Counted from the stretch's first letter, positions 1 through 6,301 are shown. The stretch is 9,343 bases of DNA from UBA668 sp041178405 (GCA_041178405.1 JBEGVK010000247.1:1-9343), one strand, 5' to 3'. Notes: generated from the sequence alone by a model not told the origin. Translations and numbers: made by a program.

Positions 1-180
1 GAGTGCCGCCGTGATCTCGGCCACCATCTCGGGTGAGGCCGTCGGGTCGGTGGGGGTGTTGTCGGTTGCGTCGGACATGGTGGGTGCGGGCTCCTCGCTG
101 GTGTGGTGGCTGGTGTGGTGGCTGGTGTGGTCGTCGGCGTCACGGTGGCTGGCGTCACGGTGGCCGGTGTTGTCGTGCAT
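1..180 (-). CDS. N-terminal fragment of a His/Thr-rich low-complexity protein, cut by the window edge
   Basis: Only the first 60 codons are visible. The chosen ATG at 180 has a good ribosome binding site (GAAAGG, 6 nt spacing). The peptide begins MHDNTGHRDASHRDADDHTS and continues with HHTS repeats, then EEPAPT, then MSDATDNTPTDPTASPEMVAEITAAL at the edge. The His/Asp/Thr-rich part is encoded by two short tandem repeats (97-130 and 136-165). An in-frame second ATG at 78 has a GAGGAG 12 nt upstream, so a shorter form without the repeats is possible. The gene follows promoter-like site A (293-319), leaving a leader of roughly 110 nt. The visible part looks disordered and has no recognisable domain; the function must lie beyond the left edge. 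Existence of the gene is fairly likely, its function unknown. Confidence 0.6.
   Translation of the reverse strand, partial: MHDNTGHRDASHRDADDHTSHHTSHHTSEEPAPTMSDATDNTPTDPTASPEMVAEITAAL
97..130. repeat. 12-bp tandem repeat, about 2.8 copies
   Basis: The unit gctggtgtggtg is repeated at 97-108 and 109-120 and partly at 121-130. It lies in frame inside the N-terminal coding region of the leftmost gene and produces the HHTS repeats. The length is a multiple of three, so copy-number change would keep the frame. Confidence 0.85.
136..165. repeat. 15-bp tandem repeat, two copies
   Basis: Two copies of ggcgtcacggtggct (136-150 and 151-165, one difference at the last base). They lie in frame in the leftmost gene and encode a duplicated HRDAS-like segment. 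Confidence 0.85.
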
Positions 181-292
181 GCGATGCCTTTCTGCGTGTG
201 CGATGCGGAGGGTCGGTGCGGACGGGCCGGCGGGAACGGACTGGCCGGGCTGCCGGCGGAGGGGTCGGGTGTGGCGGCCACCCGAGAGTTCG

Positions 293-319
293 ACGTACTG
301 AGTGCGCCGGCGCGTGACG
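293..319 (-). promoter_or_regulatory. Site A: ECF-type promoter-like motif before the leftmost gene
   Basis: Read on the minus strand: CGTCACGCG (319-311), 12-bp spacer, GTACGT (298-293). It matches the five-copy consensus of this window exactly in both blocks and in spacing. It lies about 20 nt past the stop codon of the NYN gene and about 113 nt before the ATG at 180. The role as a sigma-factor promoter is inferred from recurrence and position. Confidence 0.7.
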
Positions 320-337
320 TGGCGCGGCACGAGTCCG

Positions 338-844
338 CTATGCGGCGAGCGCGAAGGATGGCTGGTCGAGTGAGACGACCTGCCGTGCGGCGCCGCGCAG
401 CATGCCGCCGAGGCCGCCCTTGCCGACGATGAGGTCAGTGGGCACGCCGGCCCGGCGCAGCACCGTCACCGACTGGGTGAAGGCCCTGCCGTCGCCCGAG
501 ACGAGGACGACGCTCGAGAACGACCCGACCACCCGCTCGGGCGAGAGGTGCTCGAGCAGTCGGTTGTCGGCGCCGTCGATGCCCCTGCCGAGCAGGACGC
601 TGCGGGGCAGCACGCCCATCGCCGTGGTGAGCAGGGTGGGCCCGCAGCCCACCACCCACACGTCGCCCTCGCCGTGGCCCACCATGTCGCGGATCACGGC
701 GAGCGCGTGCCGCACGTCGTCGGCGCTGGCGTCGGCGCCGCCGACGGCGTTCTCGATGTCGACCACCACCAGGCGGCGACTGGCGGGCCGCTGGGCTGCC
801 AGGTGCCTGGTGTGCCGGCTGCCGGTTGCGGTGCGAGTCGTCAT
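338..844 (-). CDS. NYN/PIN-like domain protein, putative nuclease
   Basis: A 168-aa protein. After a basic, disordered N-terminus (about 1-22) comes a Rossmann-like fold: strand LVVVDIEN (25-32), GIDGADNRLLEHL (88-100) and VVLVSGDGRAF (112-122). These match the order of conserved acidic motifs in NYN-type PIN-fold nucleases, which cut RNA or DNA in a metal-dependent way. The likely acidic residues are D29, E31, D93 and D118. The usual last acidic position after the SGD motif is R here, so activity could be altered. The start is well supported: AGGAGG lies 7 nt before the ATG. A 114-bp gap separates it from the upstream helicase; it carries promoter-like site B and a leader hairpin. Family assignment is by motif only; the substrate is unknown. 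Confidence 0.72.
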   Translation of the reverse strand: MTTRTATGSRHTRHLAAQRPASRRLVVVDIENAVGGADASADDVRHALAVIRDMVGHGEGDVWVVGCGPTLLTTAMGVLPRSVLLGRGIDGADNRLLEHLSPERVVGSFSSVVLVSGDGRAFTQSVTVLRRAGVPTDLIVGKGGLGGMLRGAARQVVSLDQPSFALAA

Positions 845-865
845 CGGAGTCCCTCCTGGTGCGTG

Positions 866-888
866 CCCCGGCGGCGGGTCCGCCGGGG
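866..888 (-). other. Perfect 9-bp hairpin in the leader of the NYN gene
   Basis: CCCCGGCGG (866-874), loop of five bases, CCGCCGGGG (880-888). All nine pairs are Watson-Crick. It lies between promoter-like site B and the ribosome binding site (852-857), so it would be part of the 5' leader RNA. No T-tract follows, so a plain intrinsic terminator is not indicated; it could be a structured leader or a nuclease target. Confidence 0.6.
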
Positions 889-906
889 TCTCGGTATGAC
901 AGGTAA

Positions 907-933
907 ACGGACGGAGCGGGCCGCCGCGTGACG
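907..933 (-). promoter_or_regulatory. Site B: ECF-type promoter-like motif before the NYN gene
   Basis: Minus strand: CGTCACGCG (933-925), 12-bp spacer, GTCCGT (912-907). It ends 62 nt before the NYN start at 844. A hairpin (934-949) directly abuts its upstream end. It shares a 14-base core, gccgccgcgtgacg on the plus strand, with site C. Confidence 0.75.
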
Positions 934-949
934 CCGGGCCGATGCCCGG
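934..949 (-). terminator. GC-rich hairpin after the helicase gene, possible terminator
   Basis: CCGGGC, loop CGAT, GCCCGG (plus-strand order): a perfect 6-bp stem starting about 10 nt past the helicase stop codon. There is no T-tract, but high-GC actinobacteria often lack one. It touches the -35-like block of site B, so it may instead be part of the promoter architecture. Confidence 0.4.
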
Positions 950-958
950 GTGCGTCGG

Positions 959-2677
959 TCAGTTGTCGGGGAGGGCCTTGGAGAAGTCGCCGCGCAGGGC
1001 GCTCTTCACGTGCCAGCAGGTGCTGCCGTACTCGAACCCGGGGCACGTGCAGGTGGCGGTTCCGTTGTCGAGCGTCACCGTGTAGCGCACCTTCGGGTTG
1101 CTGCTCGATGCGAAGCGGTACTCCGCAACACCCGACTCGATCTCGGTGCCGAACTTCTCGAGCAGCTCGAGCATCGTGCGCTGCAGTCCCATCGTGGGCG
1201 TGACGGGCTCGGCGGTCTGCCGGGCGCTGCCGACGAGCAGGGGGGCCTTCTCGCCCGAGAGTGCCAGGTCGATGACATCGTCGAGCATCGTCGAGTGCGT
1301 GACGCTCGCCGACTCGACAGTGGCCACCATCGCCGCCTTTGCCTCCAGCATCGCCGACACGAACGAGTCGAGCGTGTCGGGGGCGTAGATGTAGGTGACG
1401 AATGCCGTCGAGGTCTGGCCGATGCGGTGGATGCGGTCCTCGGCCTGCCAGTGGTTGGCCGGCACCCAGTCGAGGTCGTTGAACACCACGTGCGTGCCGG
1501 CCGTGAGGGTGATGCCGACGCCGGCGGCCTGCAGGTTGCCGACGAAGACCCGGATCGAGTCGTCGGTCTGGAAGCGGTCGACTGCTGCCTGCCGCTGTGC
1601 CATCGATGAGCTGCCGGTGAGCGACACGGCACTGTCGCCGAACCGCTCGAGCATCGTGTCGATCACGCCCGTGTAGCCGGAGAAGACCACCACCTTCTGG
1701 CCGCTCTCGACGAGGTCGGTGACGAAGTCGGCGGTGGCGCGGGCCTTCACGAGGGCGAGCTCGTGGCGGGCCTTGTTGATGAGGCCGAGGAAGGTGATCC
1801 ATGTCGACCCCTCGCGTGCTGGGTTGGCGCTGAGGTAGTCGAGGGCACGGGTCTCGTAGCCCTTGATGCGCTGCACGGGCACGTCGACGGGCACCCAGCT
1901 GCGCACCTTCTCGGGAAGGTCGAGGGCCTCGCTCTTGGCCCGGCGCAGCATCACGCCAGCCACCACCATCGACAGCTCGTCGAGGTTCGAGGCGCCGTTC
2001 GAGTCGAGGCCGTAGCCGTTGTTGTAGGCACCGCAGTAGCGGCGGGCGAACTTGTAGAAGCTGCGCGACACGGGATGGCCGATCGCCTTCAGCAACTGGA
2101 ACAGGTCGCGGGGCCGGTTGGTCATCGGGGTGCCGGTGAGCAGGTACACGCCGGCTGGCTCGCCCGACAGGAGCGTCATGGTGTGCTTGGTGCGCGCCGA
2201 GCGGTTCTTGATGTAGTGCGCCTCGTCGAGCACGACGACGTTGAAGGGGATCTCGGCGAGGTCGGCAGCGAAGCGGCCGAGCCGGTCGTAGTTGACGATC
2301 GTCCAGCGGGCGTCGGTGCGCGGCGCCTCCTTGGCGAGCACCTGCACGTCGGCGCCAGGCTCGACCATGTGGATCTCGCGCTCCCAGTTCAGCTTCAGGG
2401 TGGCGGGGCACACGACGAGGAAGGGGCCGTCGGGGCTCTGTTCGCGCGCCGCGACGATCGCCGTGCGGGTCTTGCCGAGGCCCATGTCGTCGGCGAGGAT
2501 CGCCTTGCGGCGCGACAGCAGGAAGGCCACGCCGCTGCACTGGTGGTTGTAGAGCGACGGGTACTGCTGTCGGACGTGCTCGGCTGCAGCGACGAGGAAC
2601 TCGCCGTTGCTGGCGGGCGGCAGGGCGCCACCGGCGGGCTCTGGTGCGGACTGGCTGGGTGTGGGACGAGTGGTCAT
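959..2677 (-). CDS. SNF2-family helicase-like ATPase with C-terminal SWIM zinc finger
   Basis: A 572-aa protein with a complete SF2/SNF2 motor: Q-motif-like region near YNHQCSGVAFLL (about 43-54), Walker A DDMGLGKTRT (63-72), Walker B DEAH (151-154), motif III LTGTP (180-184) and motif VI QAEDRIHRIGQ (411-421). This family uses ATP to translocate on double-stranded DNA and remodel protein-DNA complexes or anneal strands; small SMARCAL1-like forms are compact like this one. The C-terminus carries a SWIM zinc finger with C543, C545, C554 and H556 (CTCPGFEYGSTCWH), a DNA- or protein-binding module. The start at 2677 has no Shine-Dalgarno sequence but lies 9 nt after the -10-like block of site C, so a leaderless mRNA is likely. 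No motif is missing, so the ATPase should be active. The biological target is unknown. Confidence 0.93.
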   Translation of the reverse strand: MTTRPTPSQSAPEPAGGALPPASNGEFLVAAAEHVRQQYPSLYNHQCSGVAFLLSRRKAILADDMGLGKTRTAIVAAREQSPDGPFLVVCPATLKLNWEREIHMVEPGADVQVLAKEAPRTDARWTIVNYDRLGRFAADLAEIPFNVVVLDEAHYIKNRSARTKHTMTLLSGEPAGVYLLTGTPMTNRPRDLFQLLKAIGHPVSRSFYKFARRYCGAYNNGYGLDSNGASNLDELSMVVAGVMLRRAKSEALDLPEKVRSWVPVDVPVQRIKGYETRALDYLSANPAREGSTWITFLGLINKARHELALVKARATADFVTDLVESGQKVVVFSGYTGVIDTMLERFGDSAVSLTGSSSMAQRQAAVDRFQTDDSIRVFVGNLQAAGVGITLTAGTHVVFNDLDWVPANHWQAEDRIHRIGQTSTAFVTYIYAPDTLDSFVSAMLEAKAAMVATVESASVTHSTMLDDVIDLALSGEKAPLLVGSARQTAEPVTPTMGLQRTMLELLEKFGTEIESGVAEYRFASSSNPKVRYTVTLDNGTATCTCPGFEYGSTCWHVKSALRGDFSKALPDN

Positions 2678-2686
2678 GGGAATCTC

Positions 2687-2713
2687 ACGAACCGGCCGAG
2701 CCGCCGCGTGACG
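2687..2713 (-). promoter_or_regulatory. Site C: ECF-type promoter-like motif directly before the helicase
   Basis: Minus strand: CGTCACGCG (2713-2705), 12-bp spacer, GTTCGT (2692-2687). Only nine bases (gagattccc) separate it from the helicase ATG. Transcription would start at or next to the ATG, which explains the missing ribosome binding site. This is the strongest positional argument that the motif is a promoter. Confidence 0.8.
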
Positions 2714-2740
2714 GCCTGGAGGAAGATTTCCTGCCAGGCC
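2713..2740 (-). terminator. Long inverted repeat after the ADP-ribosylglycohydrolase gene, possible terminator
   Basis: Plus-strand ggcctggaggaa (2713-2724), loop gat, ttcct (2728-2732), one bulged g, ccaggcc (2734-2740). This gives a 12-bp stem with a single bulge and a 3-nt loop. It lies about 66 nt past the stop codon of the upstream gene and overlaps the first base of the -35-like block of site C. Either it ends the upstream transcript or it is an operator next to the promoter. Confidence 0.5.
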
Positions 2741-2806
2741 GCCGCGCGTGCGACGGGGACGATGGGCGGGATGCGCTCGAGCGGCGTCCGGCGCTGGCCC
2801 TGCCGG

Positions 2807-4351
2807 TCAGCGGGCGATGTCGAGACCGTTGCAGTGGTCGGTCCACTCGTCGCGAAGGAACCGCGTGAACTCGTAGTTGTGGGTGCTGAAGCGGTGCCAC
2901 TGGCCCATCCACTCGTGCGCCGTGTCGGCATCGAGGCCGAGGTGCTTCATCGCCCAGGCGCGCAGCACCAGCGTGGTGCGGCTGCGGCCGCCGTGGCAGT
3001 GGACGATGACGCGGTGTCCCTGCCGGCGCCATGCCTCGACCGTCTCGACTGCGTCGTGGACGACGGCGAAGAGGTTGTCGTTGACGTCGTCGGGTTCGTC
3101 GATGATGTAGTGGGCGCGACGCAGGGGCACGTCGACCAGCCAGTCGTCGACGGCGCACAGCGAGTACACGGCGAACGACGGGTCGGCGGTGGCCGCATCG
3201 ATGGTGCCCTGCAGGTCGGCAGCATGGACATCGAGCTCGATGCCGTTGTGCACGAGGTTCATCGGCGGTGCCGGGTGCTCGCGTGCGCTGTTGCGCCTCA
3301 CGCCCTTGCCCCTGAGGCGGCGGGCGATGTTCTGCAGGCCGCTCAGGTCGTAGTGCTGGAGTCCGTCGGGTGTGTCGACTGTGCCGTTCAGGTAGGTGAG
3401 CCACCGGCTGGGGATGGCCTGGATGCCGTCGCGCGCACCGGCGAGCGCGCCGGCGACGCAGGCCACGGTGTCGGTGTCGCCGCCGAGATCGATGGCGGCC
3501 GTGACGACGTCGTGGAACGTGTCGTGGTGGCGCAGCGCCCACACCGCCTGGGCGAGGCAGCCCCACACCGAGCCGTTGCTCGGGTCGCCGGGCTGGTTGG
3601 GTGTCCAGTCGGGCGAGAGCATGGTGGCGAACGTGGCGCGGTGCTCGTCGGGCACGTACGAGAGGACGTCGTCGATCTCGGCGATCGGGTCGTGCAGCAG
3701 CACGGCGCGGCGGATGAGCTCGGCGGCGATCGCTGCCCCCCAGCCGGCGGCCGGGTCGTAATGGGTGATGGCGGCCTGCTCGACCGCTGCAGTCATCACG
3801 ATCTGCGTCGCCTCGTCGGCCGGCGCGCCGAGGTAGGCGAGAGCAAGCGGGTAGACGCGCATCAGGGCCCCGTTGCTGGCGCTGCGCCCGACATCGTGGT
3901 GTGCGGCTTCGGCGGCGCCGACGCGGTCAGCGCGCCGGAGGGTGGCGCGGGTGATGATGCCCACGTCGGCGGCCGACGTCGACCAGTGCTGCCACCGACG
4001 CCACAGGTCGTCGAGGTCGATGCCCCCGCACGCGATGATCGACTCGGCGAGGCACATCGCCATCTGCGAGTCGTCGGTGAACTCACCGGGCGCCCAGCCG
4101 AATCCGCCGCCGCCCGTCATTTCGCCCGTTCCGCCCCACTCCGGCTGCGGGAACTTCGCCGAGTACTCGCCGGCCGGCCCGAACTCGAACGGTGCCCCGA
4201 GCGCGTCGCCAACCGCGGCGCCGGCAATGACGCCGAGGGCGCGCTCGGCCGAGCGGTAGGGGAGGTCGGGACTTGGCTGCACGGGGTGGAGCACGGCGGA
4301 CCGGTTGGCGGCGGACTGGTTGCTGGCAGATTGCGGGGACGTGTGGCTCAT
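2807..4351 (-). CDS. ADP-ribosylglycohydrolase (ARH/DraG type) fused to a dual-specificity-type phosphatase
   Basis: A 514-aa two-domain protein. Residues about 35-335 are an ARH domain: GDALGAPFEF (48-57), TDDSQMAM with the metal-binding TDD (92-94), SNGALMRVYP (about 159-168) and GGDTDT (290-295). ARH enzymes hydrolyse ADP-ribose from modified proteins or nucleic acids using two magnesium ions. Residues about 365-505 form a cysteine phosphatase domain with the P-loop HCHGGRSRT (H451, C452, R458; CX5R) and a possible general-acid loop DEPDD upstream. Both active sites look intact. I chose the ATG at 4351 because AAGGAG precedes it by 4 nt; a GTG at 4390 in the same frame would overlap the -10-like block of site D. 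The N-terminal 30 residues are Ser/Asn/Gln-rich. The substrate is unknown; it could remove ADP-ribose and phosphate from the same target. Confidence 0.92.
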   Translation of the reverse strand: MSHTSPQSASNQSAANRSAVLHPVQPSPDLPYRSAERALGVIAGAAVGDALGAPFEFGPAGEYSAKFPQPEWGGTGEMTGGGGFGWAPGEFTDDSQMAMCLAESIIACGGIDLDDLWRRWQHWSTSAADVGIITRATLRRADRVGAAEAAHHDVGRSASNGALMRVYPLALAYLGAPADEATQIVMTAAVEQAAITHYDPAAGWGAAIAAELIRRAVLLHDPIAEIDDVLSYVPDEHRATFATMLSPDWTPNQPGDPSNGSVWGCLAQAVWALRHHDTFHDVVTAAIDLGGDTDTVACVAGALAGARDGIQAIPSRWLTYLNGTVDTPDGLQHYDLSGLQNIARRLRGKGVRRNSAREHPAPPMNLVHNGIELDVHAADLQGTIDAATADPSFAVYSLCAVDDWLVDVPLRRAHYIIDEPDDVNDNLFAVVHDAVETVEAWRRQGHRVIVHCHGGRSRTTLVLRAWAMKHLGLDADTAHEWMGQWHRFSTHNYEFTRFLRDEWTDHCNGLDIAR

Positions 4352-4386
4352 GGGACTCCTTGTCGGGGTAGTGGTACGGGTCCTGT

Positions 4387-4413
4387 ACACACGCTCAGGC
4401 CGCGCGCGTGACG
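4387..4413 (-). promoter_or_regulatory. Site D: ECF-type promoter-like motif before the ARH-phosphatase gene
   Basis: Minus strand: CGTCACGCG (4413-4405), 12-bp spacer, GTGTGT (4392-4387). The -35-like block overlaps the last codons of the PcfJ-like gene (V-T-R-A before the stop), so this sequence would serve both as codons and as promoter. It ends 35 nt before the ATG at 4351, placing the ribosome binding site inside a short leader. The -10-like block has one change (T for C) from the other copies. Confidence 0.65.
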
Positions 4414-5879
4414 CCGCACTCGTGAAGCGCCTCGTTGACCGTCCGCTCGAGGGCGCGGCTGAGCGGTCGGTTGGAGCGACCCTCGCACTGCACGATGCGC
4501 CGTCGACGGGGATTTACCTCGATGCATCCGATGAGCTCGTCGTTGGCCCACATGCCGATGATCCACGCTGCGCCGCTGGCGACGGCGTGGCCGTAGGCGC
4601 CGACGCAGTTGTTGAGGACACGTCCCCACACCTCGAGCTCACCTGCCGACGTGGCGACATCGAAGACGACACCTCCGTGCCGGTGACGGTGGATGCGCAG
4701 CAGTTCGTCGGGGATGCGCCACCGCAGGTCGGGAGCGGCGAGTTCATCGCGCTCGTCGCGCTCGTCGTTGACGGGGACGGGGCGTGCTGCGTCGGCGGGC
4801 CGGACCGCGGGGGTCTCGTCGACCTGCGTGGCGTTGAGTTGGTCGCGAAGGGCATCGAGGACGGCTGCCTGGTGGTTGGCCGCCGCCCCTCGGGCACGGC
4901 GTGGCCCTAGGGCGCGAGCGGCGCGGGGTGCCCGGGCCGCACCGGGGTCGGGTGGTGCGCTGGCGATGACCGGCACGTGGCGGGCGCAGAGCGCGGCGAC
5001 ATCGGCGAGACGCACGGGTAGCGGATGCTCGACGCGGTCGCGCACCCACTGGAGCCGGGTGAAGGTGGTGACGATGTCGGCGAGTCGGTGGTGGGCGAGT
5101 GCGTCGACGAGCAGCGGGGCGCGGCGGTCGCGCGGCCAGATGCGCAGTGCCGTGCGAATGGCGGCAATGTCGTCGACCGTGGCGACGGGTCGGTCGGCGT
5201 CGTCGACGGGCTCAGTAGCGATGGACTCAGGAGCGAAGGGCTCGGTGGCGAGCAGGTTGGCGAGTTCGTCGGCGGTGAGCGCATGGTCGGAGGCGACGGC
5301 GAGAGCGAGTGCGTCGAAGCGCGGCTCGCTGCCGTCGGCGCCGTGCTGCAGGCAGGCGGCGAGTGTGCGCACGAGTCGGCGGTGCGGGCGCTCAACGAGG
5401 GTGGCGGCGGCCTCGGCCGCAGTTGCGGATCGCAGCACCGGCACGGCCCATCGGGGCACTTCGCGCAGCGGTGCCCGGCCGGCGCGGTAGAGGGGTTCGA
5501 GCAATGGGTGGGTCACGGCGCCGATGACGGCGACCAGCAGCCGGTCGGGTGGGATGCTGCCGTCGACAGCGCACCACTCGAGGCCGCCGTGCCACTCGGC
5601 CAGCACCCGGGCGACGGCGAGCCGCCAGCGGTTGGGGTCGATGGCGAGCTCGCGGGCCTCGTGGTCGAGGGCGAGCACCATGGCGCCAGGCTGGATGGTG
5701 ACATCTACCGGGATGCGGCCGCCGCAGTAGCACAGGCTGCCGGTGACCTGGCCGCCGGTGCGCTCGAAGCGCAGTGCGATGTCGTGCAGCTCGGACGAGA
5801 TGGTGAGTCGCGCCACGGGGCCGGCTTCGGAGGTGACCGCTGTGAGGCTGGCACCGAGGTCGATGGTGGCGGACGTCAT
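4395..5879 (-). CDS. Protein with C-terminal PcfJ-like domain
   Basis: A 494-aa protein. The C-terminal part (about 410-485) carries the PcfJ-family signature: GRVLNNCVGAYGHAVASG (419-436), IIGMWANDELIGCIEVN (440-456) and IVQCEGRSNRPLS (462-474). PcfJ is known as a protein of unknown function from conjugative plasmid pCF10 and occurs on plasmids and phages. The N-terminal 300 residues are mostly helical and unrecognised, with an early CYCGG (50-54) and a proline/arginine-rich linker around 308-335 and 355-380. No TM segment or signal peptide is seen. There is no clear ribosome binding site before the ATG at 5879, so a leaderless start is possible. The next gene starts 43 bp after its stop, and that gene's promoter-like site D overlaps its end. 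The function is unknown. Confidence 0.85.
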   Translation of the reverse strand: MTSATIDLGASLTAVTSEAGPVARLTISSELHDIALRFERTGGQVTGSLCYCGGRIPVDVTIQPGAMVLALDHEARELAIDPNRWRLAVARVLAEWHGGLEWCAVDGSIPPDRLLVAVIGAVTHPLLEPLYRAGRAPLREVPRWAVPVLRSATAAEAAATLVERPHRRLVRTLAACLQHGADGSEPRFDALALAVASDHALTADELANLLATEPFAPESIATEPVDDADRPVATVDDIAAIRTALRIWPRDRRAPLLVDALAHHRLADIVTTFTRLQWVRDRVEHPLPVRLADVAALCARHVPVIASAPPDPGAARAPRAARALGPRRARGAAANHQAAVLDALRDQLNATQVDETPAVRPADAARPVPVNDERDERDELAAPDLRWRIPDELLRIHRHRHGGVVFDVATSAGELEVWGRVLNNCVGAYGHAVASGAAWIIGMWANDELIGCIEVNPRRRRIVQCEGRSNRPLSRALERTVNEALHECGVTRAA

Positions 5880-5943
5880 CGTCGCGAATCAAACATATGT
5901 TCCCTGTGGACAGCAAGGGGGCGGTTCCTGTGGACGACCTACA
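5880..5943 (-). promoter_or_regulatory. Leader and control region of the PcfJ-like gene
   Basis: This AT-richer patch holds a perfect 10-bp palindrome aacatatgtt (5892-5901) and a direct repeat, GTTCCCTGTGGAC (5899-5911) and GTTCCTGTGGAC (5924-5935), both in plus orientation. On the minus strand a weak sigma-70-like pair TTGCTG-N17-TTTGAT can be drawn whose start would fall at the ATG. The repeats may be binding sites for a regulator; no function is proven. Confidence 0.4.
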
Positions 5944-5969
5944 CCGAACCGCCGGCCGGTCGCCGTGCC
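5944..5969 (-). promoter_or_regulatory. Site F: degenerate copy of the shared promoter motif before the PcfJ-like gene
   Basis: Minus strand: GGCACGGC (5969-5962), 12-bp spacer, GTTCGG (5949-5944). The first block matches 5 of 8 positions and the second 5 of 6 of the consensus, with the same spacing, and a hairpin touches it upstream as at site B. It is weaker evidence than sites A-E. Confidence 0.35.
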
Positions 5970-5979
5970 CCGGCGGGGC
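5967..5979 (-). terminator. Short GC hairpin after the 94-aa gene, possible terminator
   Basis: GCCCC, loop GGC, GGGGC in plus orientation: a perfect 5-bp stem 4 nt past the stop codon at 5984. There is no T-tract. It overlaps the upstream end of degenerate site F. Confidence 0.35.
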
Positions 5980-5983
5980 CTGC

Positions 5984-6268
5984 TCAGCGTTCGGCTGGGC
6001 GGAGTCGGATGAACACCCGGTGGTCGCCCTCGGCGTTGCCGTCGATCGGCTCCCAGCGCGCCTCCCACATCTCGCCGGGGACGATGCCGCGCACGCGCAG
6101 GTGGGCCGGCTTGCGGCGATGTGCATTGCCGATGTCGGATGCGATCTGCTGCGCCGTCGAGCGCGTGTAGCGGCGCTGCACCTCGGTCCAGTTGCCGCTG
6201 CGCCGTGCGTCGGCGAAGGTCCGCGCCCAGAAGGTGTTGCGCGGCTGCTGGGGCTCATCGTCGGGCAT
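5984..6268 (-). CDS. Small hypothetical protein, 94 aa
   Basis: The protein begins MPDDEPQQPRNTFWARTFAD and is basic, with a central helical segment RYTRSTAQQIASDIGNAHRR (about 33-52) followed by a likely beta region rich in Arg and Trp (HLRVRGIVPGEMWEARW, DHRVFIRLRP). The layout could suit a small nucleic-acid-binding or adaptor protein, but I recognise no family. A GAGGAG sequence (6282-6287) lies 13 nt before the ATG at 6268 and 4 nt before an in-frame GTG at 6277, so the protein may be three residues longer. The longer upstream extension of this frame is a shadow of the preceding gene. Promoter-like site E lies 45 nt upstream. Confidence 0.7.
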   Translation of the reverse strand: MPDDEPQQPRNTFWARTFADARRSGNWTEVQRRYTRSTAQQIASDIGNAHRRKPAHLRVRGIVPGEMWEARWEPIDGNAEGDHRVFIRLRPAER

Positions 6269-6301
6269 CGCTGTCACGGGGCTCCTCGGCGGTGGGGGTG
6301 A

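Noticed and set aside
181..292. A further small gene between the leftmost gene and site A
   Set aside because: Frames here have no ribosome binding site or codon pattern that stands out, and the region is best explained as the 5' leader after site A.
435..2540. Long minus-strand frame running across the helicase and NYN genes (701 codons)
   Set aside because: It is an out-of-frame shadow, Arg/Pro-rich without domains, while the overlapping frames carry SNF2 and NYN motifs.
4388..4390. GTG at 4390 as the start of the ARH-phosphatase gene
   Set aside because: It overlaps the -10-like block of site D and has no ribosome binding site. The ATG at 4351 has AAGGAG just upstream.
1763..4411. Very long plus-strand open frame (882 codons)
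   Set aside because: It lies antisense to the helicase and ARH-phosphatase genes, which have clear domain motifs. Its translation is a low-complexity Val/Gly/Arg-rich product, typical of antisense frames in GC-rich DNA.
5899..5937. DnaA boxes or an origin of replication
   Set aside because: The repeats contain TGTCCACA on the minus strand, close to a DnaA box, but there are only two, with no AT-rich unwinding region or replication gene nearby.
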